64,000 bases of DNA from UBA4416 sp943362175 (GTDB taxonomy: Bacteria; Bacteroidota; Bacteroidia; B-17B0; Aurantibacillaceae): assembly GCA_943362175.1 (NCBI GenBank), contig CALRIU020000013.1, forward strand, positions 62,001-126,000, read 5' to 3'. Each line of letters starts with the position of its first letter. Position 1 is the first letter of the stretch. Of this stretch, positions 27,554-42,500 are shown in pieces. The translations under genes and the position numbers were made by a program. The notes below the pieces were generated by a model that ran no database searches, was not told the origin of the DNA, and saw only the letters and a program-made list of their open reading frames with translations.

Positions 27554-30500
27554 TTATAGAAAATTTTTCGATGTCGTCATTCAATTCATCTGATTTACTG
27601 CGGTCGCTGTTTACCCATTCTATTTTTTCAATTTCCATACATAGTTCCCGGATAGTCGGGCCGTTAAAGAACACCACCGGCTTGATTTCCACGCTAAACG
27701 CGCTGCTGATCCGTGAAATCAGTCCTATGGCTTTTAAGCTATGCCCTCCCAGCAGGAAGAAATTACTGTCTACGCTTATTTTTTCCGGTTCAACTCCCAA
27801 TACCTCATGCCATAATTGCGTCATGTGTTTTTCAAGCTCAGTCTGCGGCGCCACATATTCCATCGCCGCCGCTTCAGGTACCGGCGGTTCGGGCAAAGAC
27901 AGCCTGCTTATTTTCCCGGTAGGAGTCAACGGAAATACATCCATAAACAGGTATACCGACGGGATCATATAGAGCGGCAATGCCAGGCTGAGCCCCTGCC
28001 TGATCTTATTCTCCGGAATTTGCTCATTGACCTTAAGATATGCGACTAATAAAGGCTTATCCCCTATCCATTTTAATAGCACGATCGCTTCTTCAATCGC
28101 CTCTATTTTTAATAAATGAAACTCTATTTCAGAAAGCTCAATCCTGACACCATTCAATTTCACCTGTCCATCCATTCTGCCGAGAAATTCGATCTCTCCA
28201 TCAGGCAATCTCCTGCCAAGATCCCGCGACCGGTACACCCTGTTTTCCAGGGTAACCGGATTTTTGGTGAAGACTGCTCCGGTTTCTTCGGGTTTATTAA
28301 AGTACTCCAGGGCCAGGTAATCGCTCTCATAAACAATCTCTCCCTCTTCATATACCCTGGCTTCCTTGTTTTCTTTCGTGATGAGCCATACCTTCGTATC
28401 AGCCACCTGGTATCCTATCGGCACATTTCTTCCGGTTAAAACCGTATCATGATCCAGAAATTTCTGTAATGTGATAGTCGATTCAGTAGGTCCGTAACCA
28501 TTGATTAACAGGGCCCCCGGAACAAAGTGTTTTTTGAATTGCTCAAAATCATTCAGGTAAACGGCCTCTCCACCCAGAACGACCAACCGCACGGATTTAA
28601 ACACCACGCCATTTAAGGTATTGACAAAATAGCGGTAGATGGTAGGAACGGTATGAATAATGGAAACGTTATTTGCCAGAATCCAATTGGCCAGGTTTTC
28701 GATGCCCTCTTTTTTCAGATGATACACATACAGGGCTGCTCCGTTCAATAAGGCCCCGTATATATCCATCACCGAAGAGTCGAAGCTATAGGTTGGCAAA
28801 AGGCTTATTCTATCGGCTGCATGAAGGTGCAGGTTGTTGGTATATACCCTGATAAAATGCAATACGTTTTTATGGGCCTGAACCACCCCTTTGGGCTCTC
28901 CTGTGGAGCCGGAGGTATACAGGATATAGGCTTTACTCTCTTTGGCAATGGCTATACCCGGATTCTGTTGTTGCGGTGTAAGTCCCGAAATATCGATGCA
29001 TTTCAGCTGCCCGGAATTTGAAAGATCGGATGCAAGCTTTACCGTCGATTGATCTACCAGGATCATCCTGCACCCGGAATCTTTCAGCATATAGCTAAGC
29101 CTGTCTTCCGGGTATTCGGGGTCAAGGGGCACATACACATTCCCTGACTTTAATACGCCCAACATCCCTGTAATGCCGCTGAAGCCATGATCCAGCAGCA
29201 GGGCGATGTTTTGTTCTCTTAAGCCGGAGTGCTCCATGATTCTTTGAGCAAGAGCATTCGCCCGCTCGTTCAGGGTCTTATAGCTAATCTCTGTTCCATC
29301 CTGGAAAATAGCAGTTGCTTCCGGGTGATTTTCCACCTGCTCTTCGAACCTTGAAACAATAGACTGAAAAATGTCTTTTTCTTCAAAGAAAACAAAGGAA
29401 TCTTTTGGCTTAGGTGCCGGCCTTGCCGGTTGCCTGCTTTCAAAGCAATCTATCTCCCGGATTTGAATTTCCGGATTCAGGACAACCCCGCTGACGATTT
29501 GCTTAAAGCTTTCCATCCAATATGCAATGGTTTCTTTCCTGAATAACCTGGTTTTATAAGAGCAGCTGATGGAAACCCCATTCACAAACTCCCTGAAATA
29601 ACATTCCAGGTCTACTTTCCCATCGCCCGGTACGAGCGCATGCCGGGAAGTAAAATCGCTGATGCTGTCCTCATTTTTAAGGTTAAAACTCAACATGTTC
29701 AGGAATACCGGACTGATCGGAAACTGGTTGAAATCCCGTGGAATGTTCAGTTTTTCGAGCAGATTTTCAAAGGGGTACGCCTGATGCTCCAGGCCATCCA
29801 TCACCGTTTTATTCACCTGCTGTAAAAAATCAATAAAGCGTTTATCCGGATCGAGCTGATCTCTTAACATGAGGGTGTTCAGGAAGAAACCGATCAGATC
29901 CTGGACCTCTTCGCGCGAGCGGTTTACGGCAGGTGTACCAATGATCAGGTCTTTCTGCCCACTTAATCCATACAGCAAAATTTTAAAACAGGCCGTGTAC
30001 AACGCAAAGTTGCTCATCCGCTGATCGGCGGTGAATTGCTTGATCTTTTGAAATACGGTATTTTCTATAAATGTATTATAGATGCCTGTTTCAGGCTGAG
30101 CCACATTGCTGCTGTTAATGTCAACAGGCAGCCTGAGCTGAGGCAGGTCACCAGCCAGTTTCGTCATCCAGTAATCTTCATGCCTGTTGGAAGCCGGATT
30201 TTTAAGAAGCTTGTTTTGCCAATGTGCAAAATCCTTGTACTGAATCGCCAGATCCGGCAATTGTGGCGGGCTTCCGGATATTTTGCCCTGATAGATGGCA
30301 TGAAGGTCTTTTTCAAACACCTCCATAGACCAGCCATCACTGATGATATGATGCATGCTGTATATCAGCCTGTATCCCCGGGCGTGCTTCACCAGCACGA
30401 CCTTCATCAGAGGCCATACGGCAAGATCAAACACCTGATTGAAAACAGCTGTTTCCAGCTCTTTTAAGTCCTGAATCATCCTGTCTTCATCCTGAGAGTC

Positions 30501-33500
30501 TATCGTTCTCAGGTCTAATGAGACCTCTACACGGTCCATGATTTTTTGCGAAGGGATGCCGTCTTTTTCCAGAAAGACCGTCCGTAAAACCTCATGACGC
30601 TGTGTCAATTCCTCCAGGGCTTCTTTATACAGCATCACCTCCAGACCCGGCCCCATGTCTACTTTACCGTTCATATTGTAAGTAGTTGTATTGGGATGTA
30701 TTTTTTGGATTAACCAGAGCCTTTGCTGGGATGCGGATAATTCATAACTCTCCTGAACCGGAACGTTCGGGATGCTTTCGTATGCAGCAGGATTTTCCAG
30801 GGAGATAAATGCCGCCTGATCCCTGATGGTGGCATGATTGAACATGCTGTTTATTTCAAGCCTTAGCCCTATTTCCCGGTGAATCCGGTTAATCAGGTTG
30901 ATGGCATTGATACTGTGTCCTCCCAATTCAAAAAAGTTGTCATCGATTCCGATAGGCTGCTTTTTAAGAATATGCTCCCATATCGGCACGAGCGCTGCTT
31001 CCAGCTGATTCTGCGGAGCAACCAATGCCCGCGCGCCCGATGTTGTCTTATCCGGCGGCGGCAGGGCTTGTTTGTTTATTTTACCATTAACCGTCAACGG
31101 CATTTTTTCGATTTCCACAATGTAAGACGGTACCATAAAGGCCGGCAGCCTTTCGTTCAGATAGGCCCTCAGCCCGGAGGCAGGGAATGGTTTTTCGTAC
31201 ACCACATAGGCCACCAGCTCCTGCTCTCCTTTTTGATCGGCATATACAACAACTACGGCCGAGCTTACATGCTCATGATTCAATAAGCTGTTTTCTATTT
31301 CACTTAAGAGCACACGGTGACCGCGGATTTTCACTTCATCATCGGTACGGCCAAGGTATTCGATCCTGCCATTATCCTGCCAGCGCCCCATGTCACCTGT
31401 TTTGTAGAGCTTCTCTCCTTTTCTGAAAGGATGTTCTATGAATTTTGCAGCGGTTAGTCCGGGCTTGTTAAGATAGCCTAAAGCCAGGCATTTTCCACTG
31501 ATGTACAATTCGCCGATAATGCCAAGCGCCACAACCTGTAATTGCCCGTCCAATATAAAAATTTCCGTATTGGCAATGGGCTTCCCGATTAAAACAGGCT
31601 CTCCGGAAACCTTCTCTACGACGCATCCCACGGTAGCTTCCGTAGGGCCATATTCATTATAAATTTCTATTTCGTTGTTAATCGCCCTGATGCTATCGAT
31701 ATGGCTTTGATACAGCACCTCTCCTCCAACGATAACTTTGCGGACAGCGGTCTCCTCAAGGTTCATTTCGTCGAATAGCCGGAGATGTGAAGGGGTTAAT
31801 TTAATGGCATCGGGTTTTCGTGGCGACGTGAGGTACTGCACGAGTGTTTCCGATACATTCAGCTCAGGATCATATAGCTCCAGGAACCGGCCCCGGATCA
31901 GAGGAAGGAACAGGCTTGTCACGGTCAAGTCAAAGGACAGGGAGCTGAATAAGCCAAAGTTTCCTTCCGTTGGCTGCGTAAAATAGTAAGCGGAAGCCCA
32001 GTTTAAATAATTACTGAGACTGCCATGGGAAACCAGCACTCCTCTCGGCTTATCGGTTGTGCCCGATGTATAAATAACATAGGCAGGATCCGTTTCAGCC
32101 AGGCTTACAGGTGTACTACCTGTTTCGTACTGCGCCTGGCTTTCGGTAAACCGGCGAAGTGTGCTCTCCTCGATTACCAATGGCAATTGCGCATCCGATA
32201 CAATGTAGGCGATTTTATCCGCGGAATATCCTGTATCAATAGGAACATAAGCTGCTCCTGCCTTCAGAATTCCCAGGATCACAACCACTATCCACTCGCT
32301 TCGCTCCAGCTTAACACCGATCAGATCATTTTTTTGAATATGGTGCTGTGTTTTCAGATAGTTGGCAAACCGGTTAGCGAGGTCATTCACCTGTGCATAG
32401 CTGTATTCTGTTTCTTTAAGCGCGAGCGCCAGATTTCCGGGCACTCTTTTTACCTGCTCTTCAAACAAGGAGAGTACTGTATCTCCTTTGGGGAATGGCT
32501 TAGCGGTGTGATTAAATTCATCCAGCAATTGTGTTTTCTCCTGTGCCGTGATGTATTCAAGCTTATCCAGGCTTGTCTCCGGATTGGCAAGGATGGCATG
32601 GATCAGGGTTTCGAAATGCTTTACCAAACGAGAGGCCGTATCCCTGGAATAAAGATCCGTATTGTACTCCAGGCTCAGGTGCAGGCTGTTTCCTAGCTCT
32701 ATAAAATTAAATGTGAGGTCAAACTTACTGGCCAGATGGATGTCTGAGCGGTACCCCTCGATGTTTATTTGTCTTGCTGCCGGATCCTCTGCCTCATTTT
32801 GACGAACCAGGTCTGTGTTCTGCAAAACGATCATGATGTCAAAGAGCGCGCTCCGGCTCGTGTCTCTTTTTAAGGAGAGCTTATCCACTAATTCGTCAAA
32901 GGGATAAAGCTGATGCTCGTACGCACTCAGCGTCAGTTTTTTTATGTTCTCCAACAAGTCATGATAACTGTCTGCTCCTTCAAAGCGGCTGCGCAGGGCA
33001 AGTGTGTTGACGTAGAAGCCCAGCTGATCTTCCAGGTCTACGTGGTCTCTGCCGGATACCGGACTTCCGATAATCTGGTCATTTTGATGTGTGTATTTGT
33101 ACAGCAGGGTATTCACCGTAGCCAGCAAGCCCATAAAGAGGGTTGCTCCCTGCGATTGGATCAGCCGCTTAAAGCCGGCGCTTGCTTCCTCTGAAATTGC
33201 CAGATGCACCAGGCTTCCGTTGTATGTTTTTACAGCAGGCCTGAGGTGGTCTCCTTTAAGCTCCAGTACCGGTAATTCTCCCGAAAACTGATCAAGCCAA
33301 TAGGATTCATGGCGCGCATATGCTGAAGTCGTTAATTGCAATTGCTCCCAGGCAGCATAATCCTTATAATGAATGCGCAAAGGAGCTAATGATGGCAGCT
33401 CCTGTTTTACGTAAGCGCTGTAGATGGCCAGTAATTCGTTCAATATCAGCTTAAGCGACCAGCCATCGCTGATGATATGATGCATGGTGTATGCAAATAC

Positions 33501-36500
33501 AAAAGAACCGTCGCTCAGCTTCACCAGTAACGCCCTTAATAAAGGGGCTTCCTCCAGGTTAAACGGCGCATAGATGTGCCTTTCTACCAGCTCCTGAACG
33601 GCTTTATCCTGGCCGGATTCATGACTGATCTCCTCATAGCCGATTGCAAATTTCACCTGCTCAACAGGCTGTATGATCTGGCTGACGATTCCCTCTGCAT
33701 TTTGGATAAATCGTGTCCGCAATACTTCATGACGACCGATTAAATATGAAAAACTTTTCTCAAGCGCCTTTACATCCAGATGCTTATCAAACCTGTAGAC
33801 GTTGTAAATGTTATAGGCTATGGTCGCCTCTTTGAACTGGCTTAAAACCCATAAGCGTTTTTGCGAGGAAGATAATTCATACCCTTGTTTTGATGGCAAT
33901 GCCGGTATTTTATCAAACAGCAACTCATCCGCCTGCTCGATCATCTTCGCCTGCTGACTTACCGTAGGCTCTGCAAATACCTGTTGAAGACTGACAGAAA
34001 CATTTAAGCGGCGATGAACCCGGTTGATAAAAGCCGCTACATTTAAGGAATGCGCCCCCAGGTCAAATACATTGTCTGTGACACCAATGGTGTTTAATTT
34101 CAGTATGGATTTCCAGATATCCACAAGTGTTATTTCGAGCTGCGTTTCCGGGCTCTTATAGTGTGTCAAGGCCGCCTGTTCTGCGGAAGGCAACGGCAGT
34201 TTTTTTCTGTCAATTTTGCCGTTGCTGTTCAACGGAAGAGCATCCATCTTCAGGTAATAGGATGGGATCATATAGGAAGGCAGACTTTCCCTGAGGTAAT
34301 CTTTCATTTCCTCAACCCTAAGCTCCGACTTCAAAACATAATAGGCGCAGAGCTGCCTGATGTTATTACTGTCGGTGATGACATTCACCACTGCTTCCCT
34401 GATGCCCGCATGCTTACTCAGGCAACTTTCTATTTCGCCAAGCTCTACCCTGTAGCCTCTTATTTTTACCTGGTTATCCTTACGGCCCAGGAACTCCAGG
34501 TTACCGTCCGGCATCATTTTCCCGAGATCCCCTGTCCTGTACATCCTGCCGCCTAAGTCCTGACGGTAAGGATCTGCTACAAATGAACGGCTTGTTTTTT
34601 CTGCATCGTTGGCATATCCTCTTGCCACACCGGTACCTCCGATGAATAGCTCGCCTACAACGCCTTTAGGGACAAGCCCGAAATTTTCATCCAGGACATA
34701 AAAGAAATTATTGGCGATAGGAACTCCATAAGGAATACTGGTCCAGGACTCATCTACGCTATCTACCGGGTAATAATTTGACCATACGGTTCCTTCCGTT
34801 GCTCCACCCAGGCTTATGACCTGAGCATAGGGGAAATGCGTTTTGATCTTATCCGGCAGTTGAACGGGAATCCAATCCCCACTCAAAAACACAAGCCTTA
34901 ACTGTTGCTGGCTGTAATTTTCCAGCTCCTCTACCAGGTAATTCATGGTTGTAGGCACCGAATCCCAGAAGGTGATTTTCTCATCGGTCAGCAGGCGTTT
35001 CAATTGCCGGATATCCTGAACCTCTTCCTGCCTGACAATCACGAGGGTTCCTCCGGATGCCAGGATCCCGAAGATGTCGTAGACCGATAAGTCGAAACAC
35101 ATGGAGGTTATAAATAACAAACGGTCATCTTCTCCGACATGAAAGGTAGAGTTGACCCACTCAATGAGGTTCACTGCTGAATGGTGCTCAATCATAACAC
35201 CTTTGGGCTGCCCGGTAGAGCCTGAGGTATAAATTGTATAAGCCAGCTGTGCAGCGTCAATGCGCAAGCCCGGATCGGTATCCGGATAGCCTGCCAACGC
35301 ATCGGGCTCCATGTCAAATTGCTGAATGGCATGAAAGCTTTCCGGCAAGCGGTTGGCGGGATCGCAAATCACTTTTGAGATTCCGGAGTTCCGGAGAATG
35401 TATGCTTTTCTGTTTTCCGGGTATTCCGGATCAACGGGTACATAGGTGGCGCCTGCTTTCAGAATAGCAAACATTCCGATAATCATTTCAAAATTACGGC
35501 CTGTGATCAACCCGATATGTTCTCCCGGCTTTACCCCGTTTTCTATCAGATGAAAAGCCAATTGGTTGGCGGATTGATTTAAGCGGGCGTAGGTCAGTTC
35601 CCGGTCTCCCTGTTTTAAGGCGACATGGCCGGGGGTTTTATATGCCTGCTCCTCAAAGAGCTGATGGATGGTTTTGGATTTTGAATAAGGCTGAAGGGTT
35701 GAATTAAAGGTATGTGTTAACTCCTTCTTTTCCGTTTCCGATAATACATGAGACGTATTTAATTCTTCCATATCGTCGGAGACGATCATTCTCAGGGTTC
35801 TTTCATAAAGCTCCAGAGCGTAGGCAATGTCCTGCTCATGAAAATGTGAGCACAAATATTTTATTTTTACGGAGAAGGAGTTCAGGGTTTTATCAACCTC
35901 GACATCGAAATGTGTGTTGGTCATTTCATTCGCTCCTATAATCTGATGTCGCAGGAGTAAATCATCCACGCTACCCAATACGTCGTTTCCTTCCAGGCCT
36001 GTATAAGAATGGAAATCGGTGAAATTGAACAAGGTATCAAAAATGGGATTTCCTGTAAGCGGCTTGTCTCCTATTGTACTTGCTATTTCAGATAAATGAA
36101 TTTCATGCTGCTTTGAATTCATTAAAAAGTCATTGACCTGCCTGATCAGGTCTTTCCCGGTTTTTATTCCTTTCAGGTCGATGGAAACAGGAATGGTATT
36201 TAAAAAACAGCCCAGGATCAGCTCAGCGTCTTCTATTTCGGGCCTGTTGTGCGTTACGATTCCCGTGACAACGGTTGGCTCCGAGCAGAGCACATGCATC
36301 AGGTAAATGTGTGCAGCAAGGCATACCGCTTTATACGACACATGATACGTTTCCACCGCTTTGTTGACATCGCTGATAAGGGCCGGGTCGAGCACCTTTT
36401 TTAAGCTTTTGGTGCCCGGGAGGCTGCTGATTTTTACACCTTTATAATTAAATGGTAATTTATTTCTTGAATAGCCCCTTAAAATAGTTTCCCAATAATG

Positions 36501-39500
36501 CCTGGTATCCGGCCGGACCTGGCGTGACAATAAAATGGCGCAATAATCTTTATAAGTGTTTGCAGGGGCTTTGCGGCTTATACCCTCATCACCCGATAGC
36601 AGCTTAGATAATTCGGTAATAAAAACAGAAACACTCCAGCCATCCAGGATAGCATGATGTACGCTCCACACCACGTAATAGTCATCAGGTCCTATCTTAA
36701 TAAAATTCAACCGCCATAAAATATCCCCTTCAAATTCAAAACGTTTTTTTCCGTCTTCCACCAGGAATTCATTAAGGCAGGCCTCTTTCTCCTGTTGCGT
36801 TTTTGCTGAGATGTCGTCATAACATACCGGAAGATCGATATGCTCCATCACCACCTTTACCGATTGCTCGAATGTTTTCATGTAATACCTGGTCCGCAGG
36901 ATATCATGCCGGCTTACCAGCACAGATACCGCCTCCAGCAAGCGGTTCCGGTCATTGATCTTTACAAAATAATTAAACTGATCGTAATACACCGGTTCGG
37001 AAGGCCTGAGGATAGAAGAGTAGATCATTCCCTGCTCAATCTGGGTTAGTGGGTAGATGTCCACCCATCCCTCAGGTAATTTATCACCGTCCTTTTTTAC
37101 AACGTCATTCCTGATCTCTTCCAATTCAGAAACAACCGGGTCGATGCTTTTAAACACACCCGGCTCTTTCTCTCCGATGATTGCCGAAAATTCCTTGAGT
37201 GTTTGCGAGTTATACAGCGTGATGATGTCTATATCCACCGACAGGGCTTTCCGTAATTTTGCAATAACCTGTATGGCCTTCATGGAATCGCCGCCCAGCC
37301 CAAAAAAATTGTCTTTGGTGCTGATTTCCGGGTGGTCTTTCCTGAGTACTTCCGCCCATACGTCCACCACCTTTTCTTCTATTGCATTCACAGGAGCTTC
37401 GTATTCTTTTCCCAGGGATAAAGCAATTCCTTCGGGATCCGGGAGAGCACGCTTATCAATTTTCCCATTAGAGTTTAGCGGCAGGGTTTCGATCTCAACA
37501 TAGTAAGAAGGCAGCATGTAAGCCGGCAGCTTCGCTCTTAAGTAATCGGGCAACTGGTTGGATGCTCCTTTTTCTGAACCGACAAAATAGGCAATTAAAT
37601 CAGGGACATGGCCGTTCAGCTGCTTAAGGACAACCACTGCCGAATGGATTCCCGGAAATTGAAGTATGGCGCTTTCGATTTCTCCCAGCTCAACCCTGTA
37701 TCCACGGATCTTCACCTGGTTATCAAGGCGGCCCAGGTATTCCAGCTCTCCATTGTAAAGGAGCTTCGCTTTGTCGCCGGTTTTATAGAGGCGTTCGCCT
37801 TCTTTAAAAGGACTTGGTATAAAACGCTCCAGCGTCAGCTCATCCCTGTTCAGGTAACCCCTTACCACACCATCGCCACCAACATACAACTCACCCGGCA
37901 CACCAATTGACCGTAGTTGCATAGAGTCGTCCAGGATGTAGCAGCTCAGGGTTGGAATCGGGATTCCGATATTACTTTTGTTGTTTTCTATTTCGGAAAT
38001 ACCAATTTCCTTGTACGTAACATGGACCGTGGTTTCTGTGATGCCATACATATTGATTAAGCGGCAACCGGGATAACTTAAGGACCAGGGCTTTAACATG
38101 CCGGGAAATAAGGCTTCTCCTCCGAAAATAACATACCGGATATCCAGCCCCGGACTCTTACGGCTAATAACCTGCTGCTGAAGGTTTGCAAAAGCCGTGG
38201 GCGTCTGGTTTAATACGGTAACCTGGTTTTGTACCAAGACGTTTAAAAAGGCTTCCGGATCTTTTGCAACAAGAGAGGGCACAATAATTAATTTGCCGCC
38301 GAATAATAATGCCCCGAAAATTTCCCATACCGAAAAGTCAAAACAATACGAATGGAATAAGGTCCATACATCCGAAGAATTGAAATCAAATAGCGATTGG
38401 TCGTTTATAAAAAGACGCACAACGTTTTTATGCTCCACCATCACGCCTTTGGGCATGCCGGTTGTGCCTGAGGTATAAATCACATAGGCCAGGTTTTCCG
38501 GCAGGAGCTCCGGCTCAGGGTTATGGTCTGGGTAGTTGGCAGCATTCCGGATAAAATGATCCAGCTCCTGTTGGTCGATGACTACTTTACAATTGCTGTC
38601 GGCAATCATGTATTCAATGCGCTCTGCCGGATACTCCGGATCAATTGGCACGTATGCTGCCCCGGCTTTCAAAATCCCCAGGATAGAAATTACCTGCCAT
38701 TCGCTCCTGGTCAGCCTGATGCCAACACGGTCTTCGGGTTTTGTACCATAAGTCAATTTTAGGTAATGGGCTAATTGATTGGACAGAGCATTTAAGGCCT
38801 GGTAAGTCAATGTTGTTTCACCGTGTTTTAAGGCCATTAAGGAAGGCCATACGGCGACCTGCTCTTCAAACAGGCTGACAATTGTTTTCGTTTTTGGGTA
38901 GTTTACGCCGCTGTTATCCAGGCACTGCCCGATCCGTTTCAAGCTGTCGGCGTTCACATAGCTTAATGTATTCAGGGCCGTATGCGGAAAAGAGGTAACA
39001 GCGCTTAAAAGTGTTTCGAAATCTTTAATGTATTGCTCAATGGTAGCCGGATGGAACAGGTCGGTATTGTATTCGATATTAAAATGAAGGTTTTCACCTT
39101 CCTCAATAAAATTAAACGTCAGGTCAAACTTACTGGCAACATGCGCGGCTTCACCGTAAAGACTTACCTGTAAATGACCGGTTTCAAAAACACTTTCTTT
39201 TTTATGGGCTTCCTTATTGTGCAACACAACCATGACATCAAATAAGGCGCTTCTGCTCATATCCCTTTTAAGCTGAAGCTCATCTACCAGCCTGTCAAAG
39301 GGATAAATCTGGTGCTCGTAAGCTTCCAGTACCCGGGTTTTAACCTGCTGAAGCAAGGTGCTGTACGTGTCTTCATTTTTGAACCGGTTTCTCAGGGCCA
39401 GGGTATTTACATAAAAACCGATCTGATCTTCCAGGTCGATGTGGTTTCGTCCTGCCACCGGGCTTCCTATCACTATATCCGTCTGATCGCTATAACGGTA

Positions 39501-42500
39501 TAACAACACATTGACAGCTGCCAGCAATCCCATAAAGACGGTGCTTTCCTCTTTTTGCAAGAAGGCCATGAAGCCCGCTACCAAGGCAGGATCCATTCTT
39601 TTGTGAATTAAGGCTCCATTGTATGTTTTTACTGCCGGACGCGGGTAATCTCCGGGAAGTTCTAGAAGAGGGATATTCCCTTCAAATTGGTTGATCCAAT
39701 AAGTCCTGTGCTTTTCCAGCTGCTCGTCGTTGAGCTGTTGTTGTTCCCATACAGCGTAATCCTTGTAATGGATCCGCAGGGCCGGCATCTGATCCGGCCG
39801 ATTGGTCACAACATTCTGGTAAAAGCCCAACAGCTCATTTATCATGACATTCACAGACCAGCCATCGCTTACGATATGGTGGATGACATACACAAATACG
39901 TATTTATGATCCTGGAGCTGTATAAGCTTTGCCCTGATGAGCGGCCCTTTTGATAAATCAAACGGAAGCGAAATTTCTTTCTCTACAAGACGTTTTGCTT
40001 CTGCCTGCTGTTTGTCTGTCTTTTCCAGACTTGCCACAGGAATGCTGAATTGAGTGACCAGAGGCCCGATGACCTGCCGGGCTCCCTCCTCTTCGTTCTC
40101 CACAAATACGGTGCGTAATGACTCATGCCGGTTGATCAGCGAAACAAAGCTTTGTTCTAATGCGGGAATCGCTAAGTTTCCTTCAAATATATAGACGCCC
40201 GGAATGTTGTAAGCAACATTCCCTTGCTCCATGTGGCTTAAGACCCATAAACGTTTTTGCGAAGATGATAAGGGATAATCGTCTTTTTTAGCGCTTGCTT
40301 TAATTTCAGAAATGACAGTATTTTTCTGACGGATCAGGATGGCCTGATCTTCCAGCACAGGCTTCAGGAACAGCTCCCGCATCTCCAGCTTCACGCCAAA
40401 TGCGCTGGAAATCTTATTGATTAGCCTGATGGCCTTTATACTCTGGCCGCCTATCTCAAAAAAACTGTCTTTTATACTAACCGTTTCTCTGTCCAGCACT
40501 TCTTTCCAGATGCTGTGAAGTGTTTGCTGATCGGCATTGACAGGCTCTACGTGAGGGATTGTCGTTTCAATTAAAAATTCTTTGGGATCAGGTAAGCGTT
40601 TCCTGTCTGTTTTTCCGGTTGAGCTCAGCGGAAAGTCTTCCAGCACAACGATATATTCCGGAATCATGTAGGAGGGCAATTTGCCTCCAAGATATGCTTT
40701 TACGTCAGTGGCAATAAGATCCGGCCGGCCGGCGATGTAGCAGACAAGCGTTTTTTCGCCATGCGCATTCGGTTTTGCAATAACCAGTGATTTTTCAATT
40801 CCCGCATAGCCCCGCAGAGCATTTTCTATTTCTCCCAGCTCAATCCTGTATCCCCTGATCTTGATCTGGTCGTCTTTCCTGCCGATAAATTCAATCGTTC
40901 CGTCAGGCAACCACCTTCCCATATCCCCGCTTCTGTATAAGCGGTCGTTTGCCCGATAGGGATTAAGGATAAACTTTTCGCGCGTGGCGTCATCGTTATT
41001 CAGGTAGCCTATCGCCACCCCATCGCCTCCCAAACAAATCTCTCCTACAACTCCTACCGGCACGACTTGTTGAAATTCGTCGAGAATGTAGGCCGTGCTG
41101 TTGGAAATGGGTTTTCCGATTGGGATGACTGAAGTAAGGGCATCCACCGGATAACAGGTAGAAAATGTGGTGTTTTCTGTCGGGCCATACACATGGAGGA
41201 TCCTCAGCCCCGGGTATGTGTTTTTCAATTGATGGACATGGGCTATGGACACCATGTCGCCGCCGGTGAGCAGGGTTCCCAGGTTTTTAAATACGCGGAT
41301 ATTTGTATCTACCAGTTGATTAAACCAACCGGAGGTAAAGAAAACGGTATTTACCTTCTGTTTAACTATTTCTTCTTCCAGCAATGCCGGATCCAACAGG
41401 GTCTCCTGCGGACATACGACCAGCCTTCCGCCATTTAATAAGGCTCCCCAGTATTCAAATGTTGTTGCATCAAAAGAGATAGCGCCCGTCGATAAAATCA
41501 CTTCATCCCCTTTCAATTTTACATAATTGTCTGCTTTCACCAGGCGAATCACATTTTTATGGCTTACGACAACGCCTTTGGGAGCTCCTGTAGAACCGGA
41601 GGTATATAAGATATAGGCAGGAGAAGCAGCTGTAGTAACACTGCTGCTATTTTCCGGGCTGTAATTTTCACGAATTCCGGAAAAACGGGACAGGAACGCC
41701 TCGTCTATTAAGACTTTACACTGACTGTCCTGCCTGATGTAGGCAATCCTTTCCTCCGGAAAATCAGGATCAATAGGAATATAGACACCTCCTGCTTTCA
41801 GAATACTTAATACGGCCAGGATTAATGCATCTCCCCGCTGTAGCATGATACCCACATCATCACCGGGCCGGATAGCATGTTCCTTTTTTAAATAATGGCT
41901 TAATTGATTGGCATGGTGATTTAAAGCGGCGTAGCTCCATTCGTTCTCCTGAAATACGAGGGCTATGGACTGAGGTGTTTTTTCAACCTGTTCTTCAAAG
42001 AGTCCTTGAATGGTTGCAGCTGAAGGGTAATTTGAACGGGTGTTGTTAAAGGTTTCGGTTAGCAGCTGTTCCTCGGATTTACTGATGTATGCCAGCTTAC
42101 AGATTTCGGCATCCGGGAACAACAACAGGGCATTGAGCAATTGAATGAAATGCCTGCCTGTTTTTTCAATGGTTTCCGGATCATACAGATCGCTGTTATA
42201 TTCTATCGAAAAGCCTAATCTTCTGGCATCCAGCTCAACGAAATTAAAAATAAGGTCAAATTTACTGGCAATGTGCTCAGCGCTTTCATAGCTTTTGATG
42301 TCAATGCCGCCAATTTTTTTGATGTTAGCGCTCTCCTTCACATCTGCATTCTGAAGGGCAACCATCACATCAAATAAAGCGCTCCGGCTCATGTCCCTTT
42401 TCAAATCCAGTTTATCAACAAGCTCGTCAAAGGGATAGATCTGATGCTCATAGGCCTGAAGTGTTGAGGCTTTTACGGATTGCATCAAGGTCCTGAAACT

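Noticed and set aside
34600..37058. Heterocyclisation (Cy) domain before the Cys-like A domain, which would predict a thiazoline
   Set aside because: The C domain keeps HHAILDGWS rather than the DxxxxDxxS motif of Cy domains, and no oxidase domain is present in the module.
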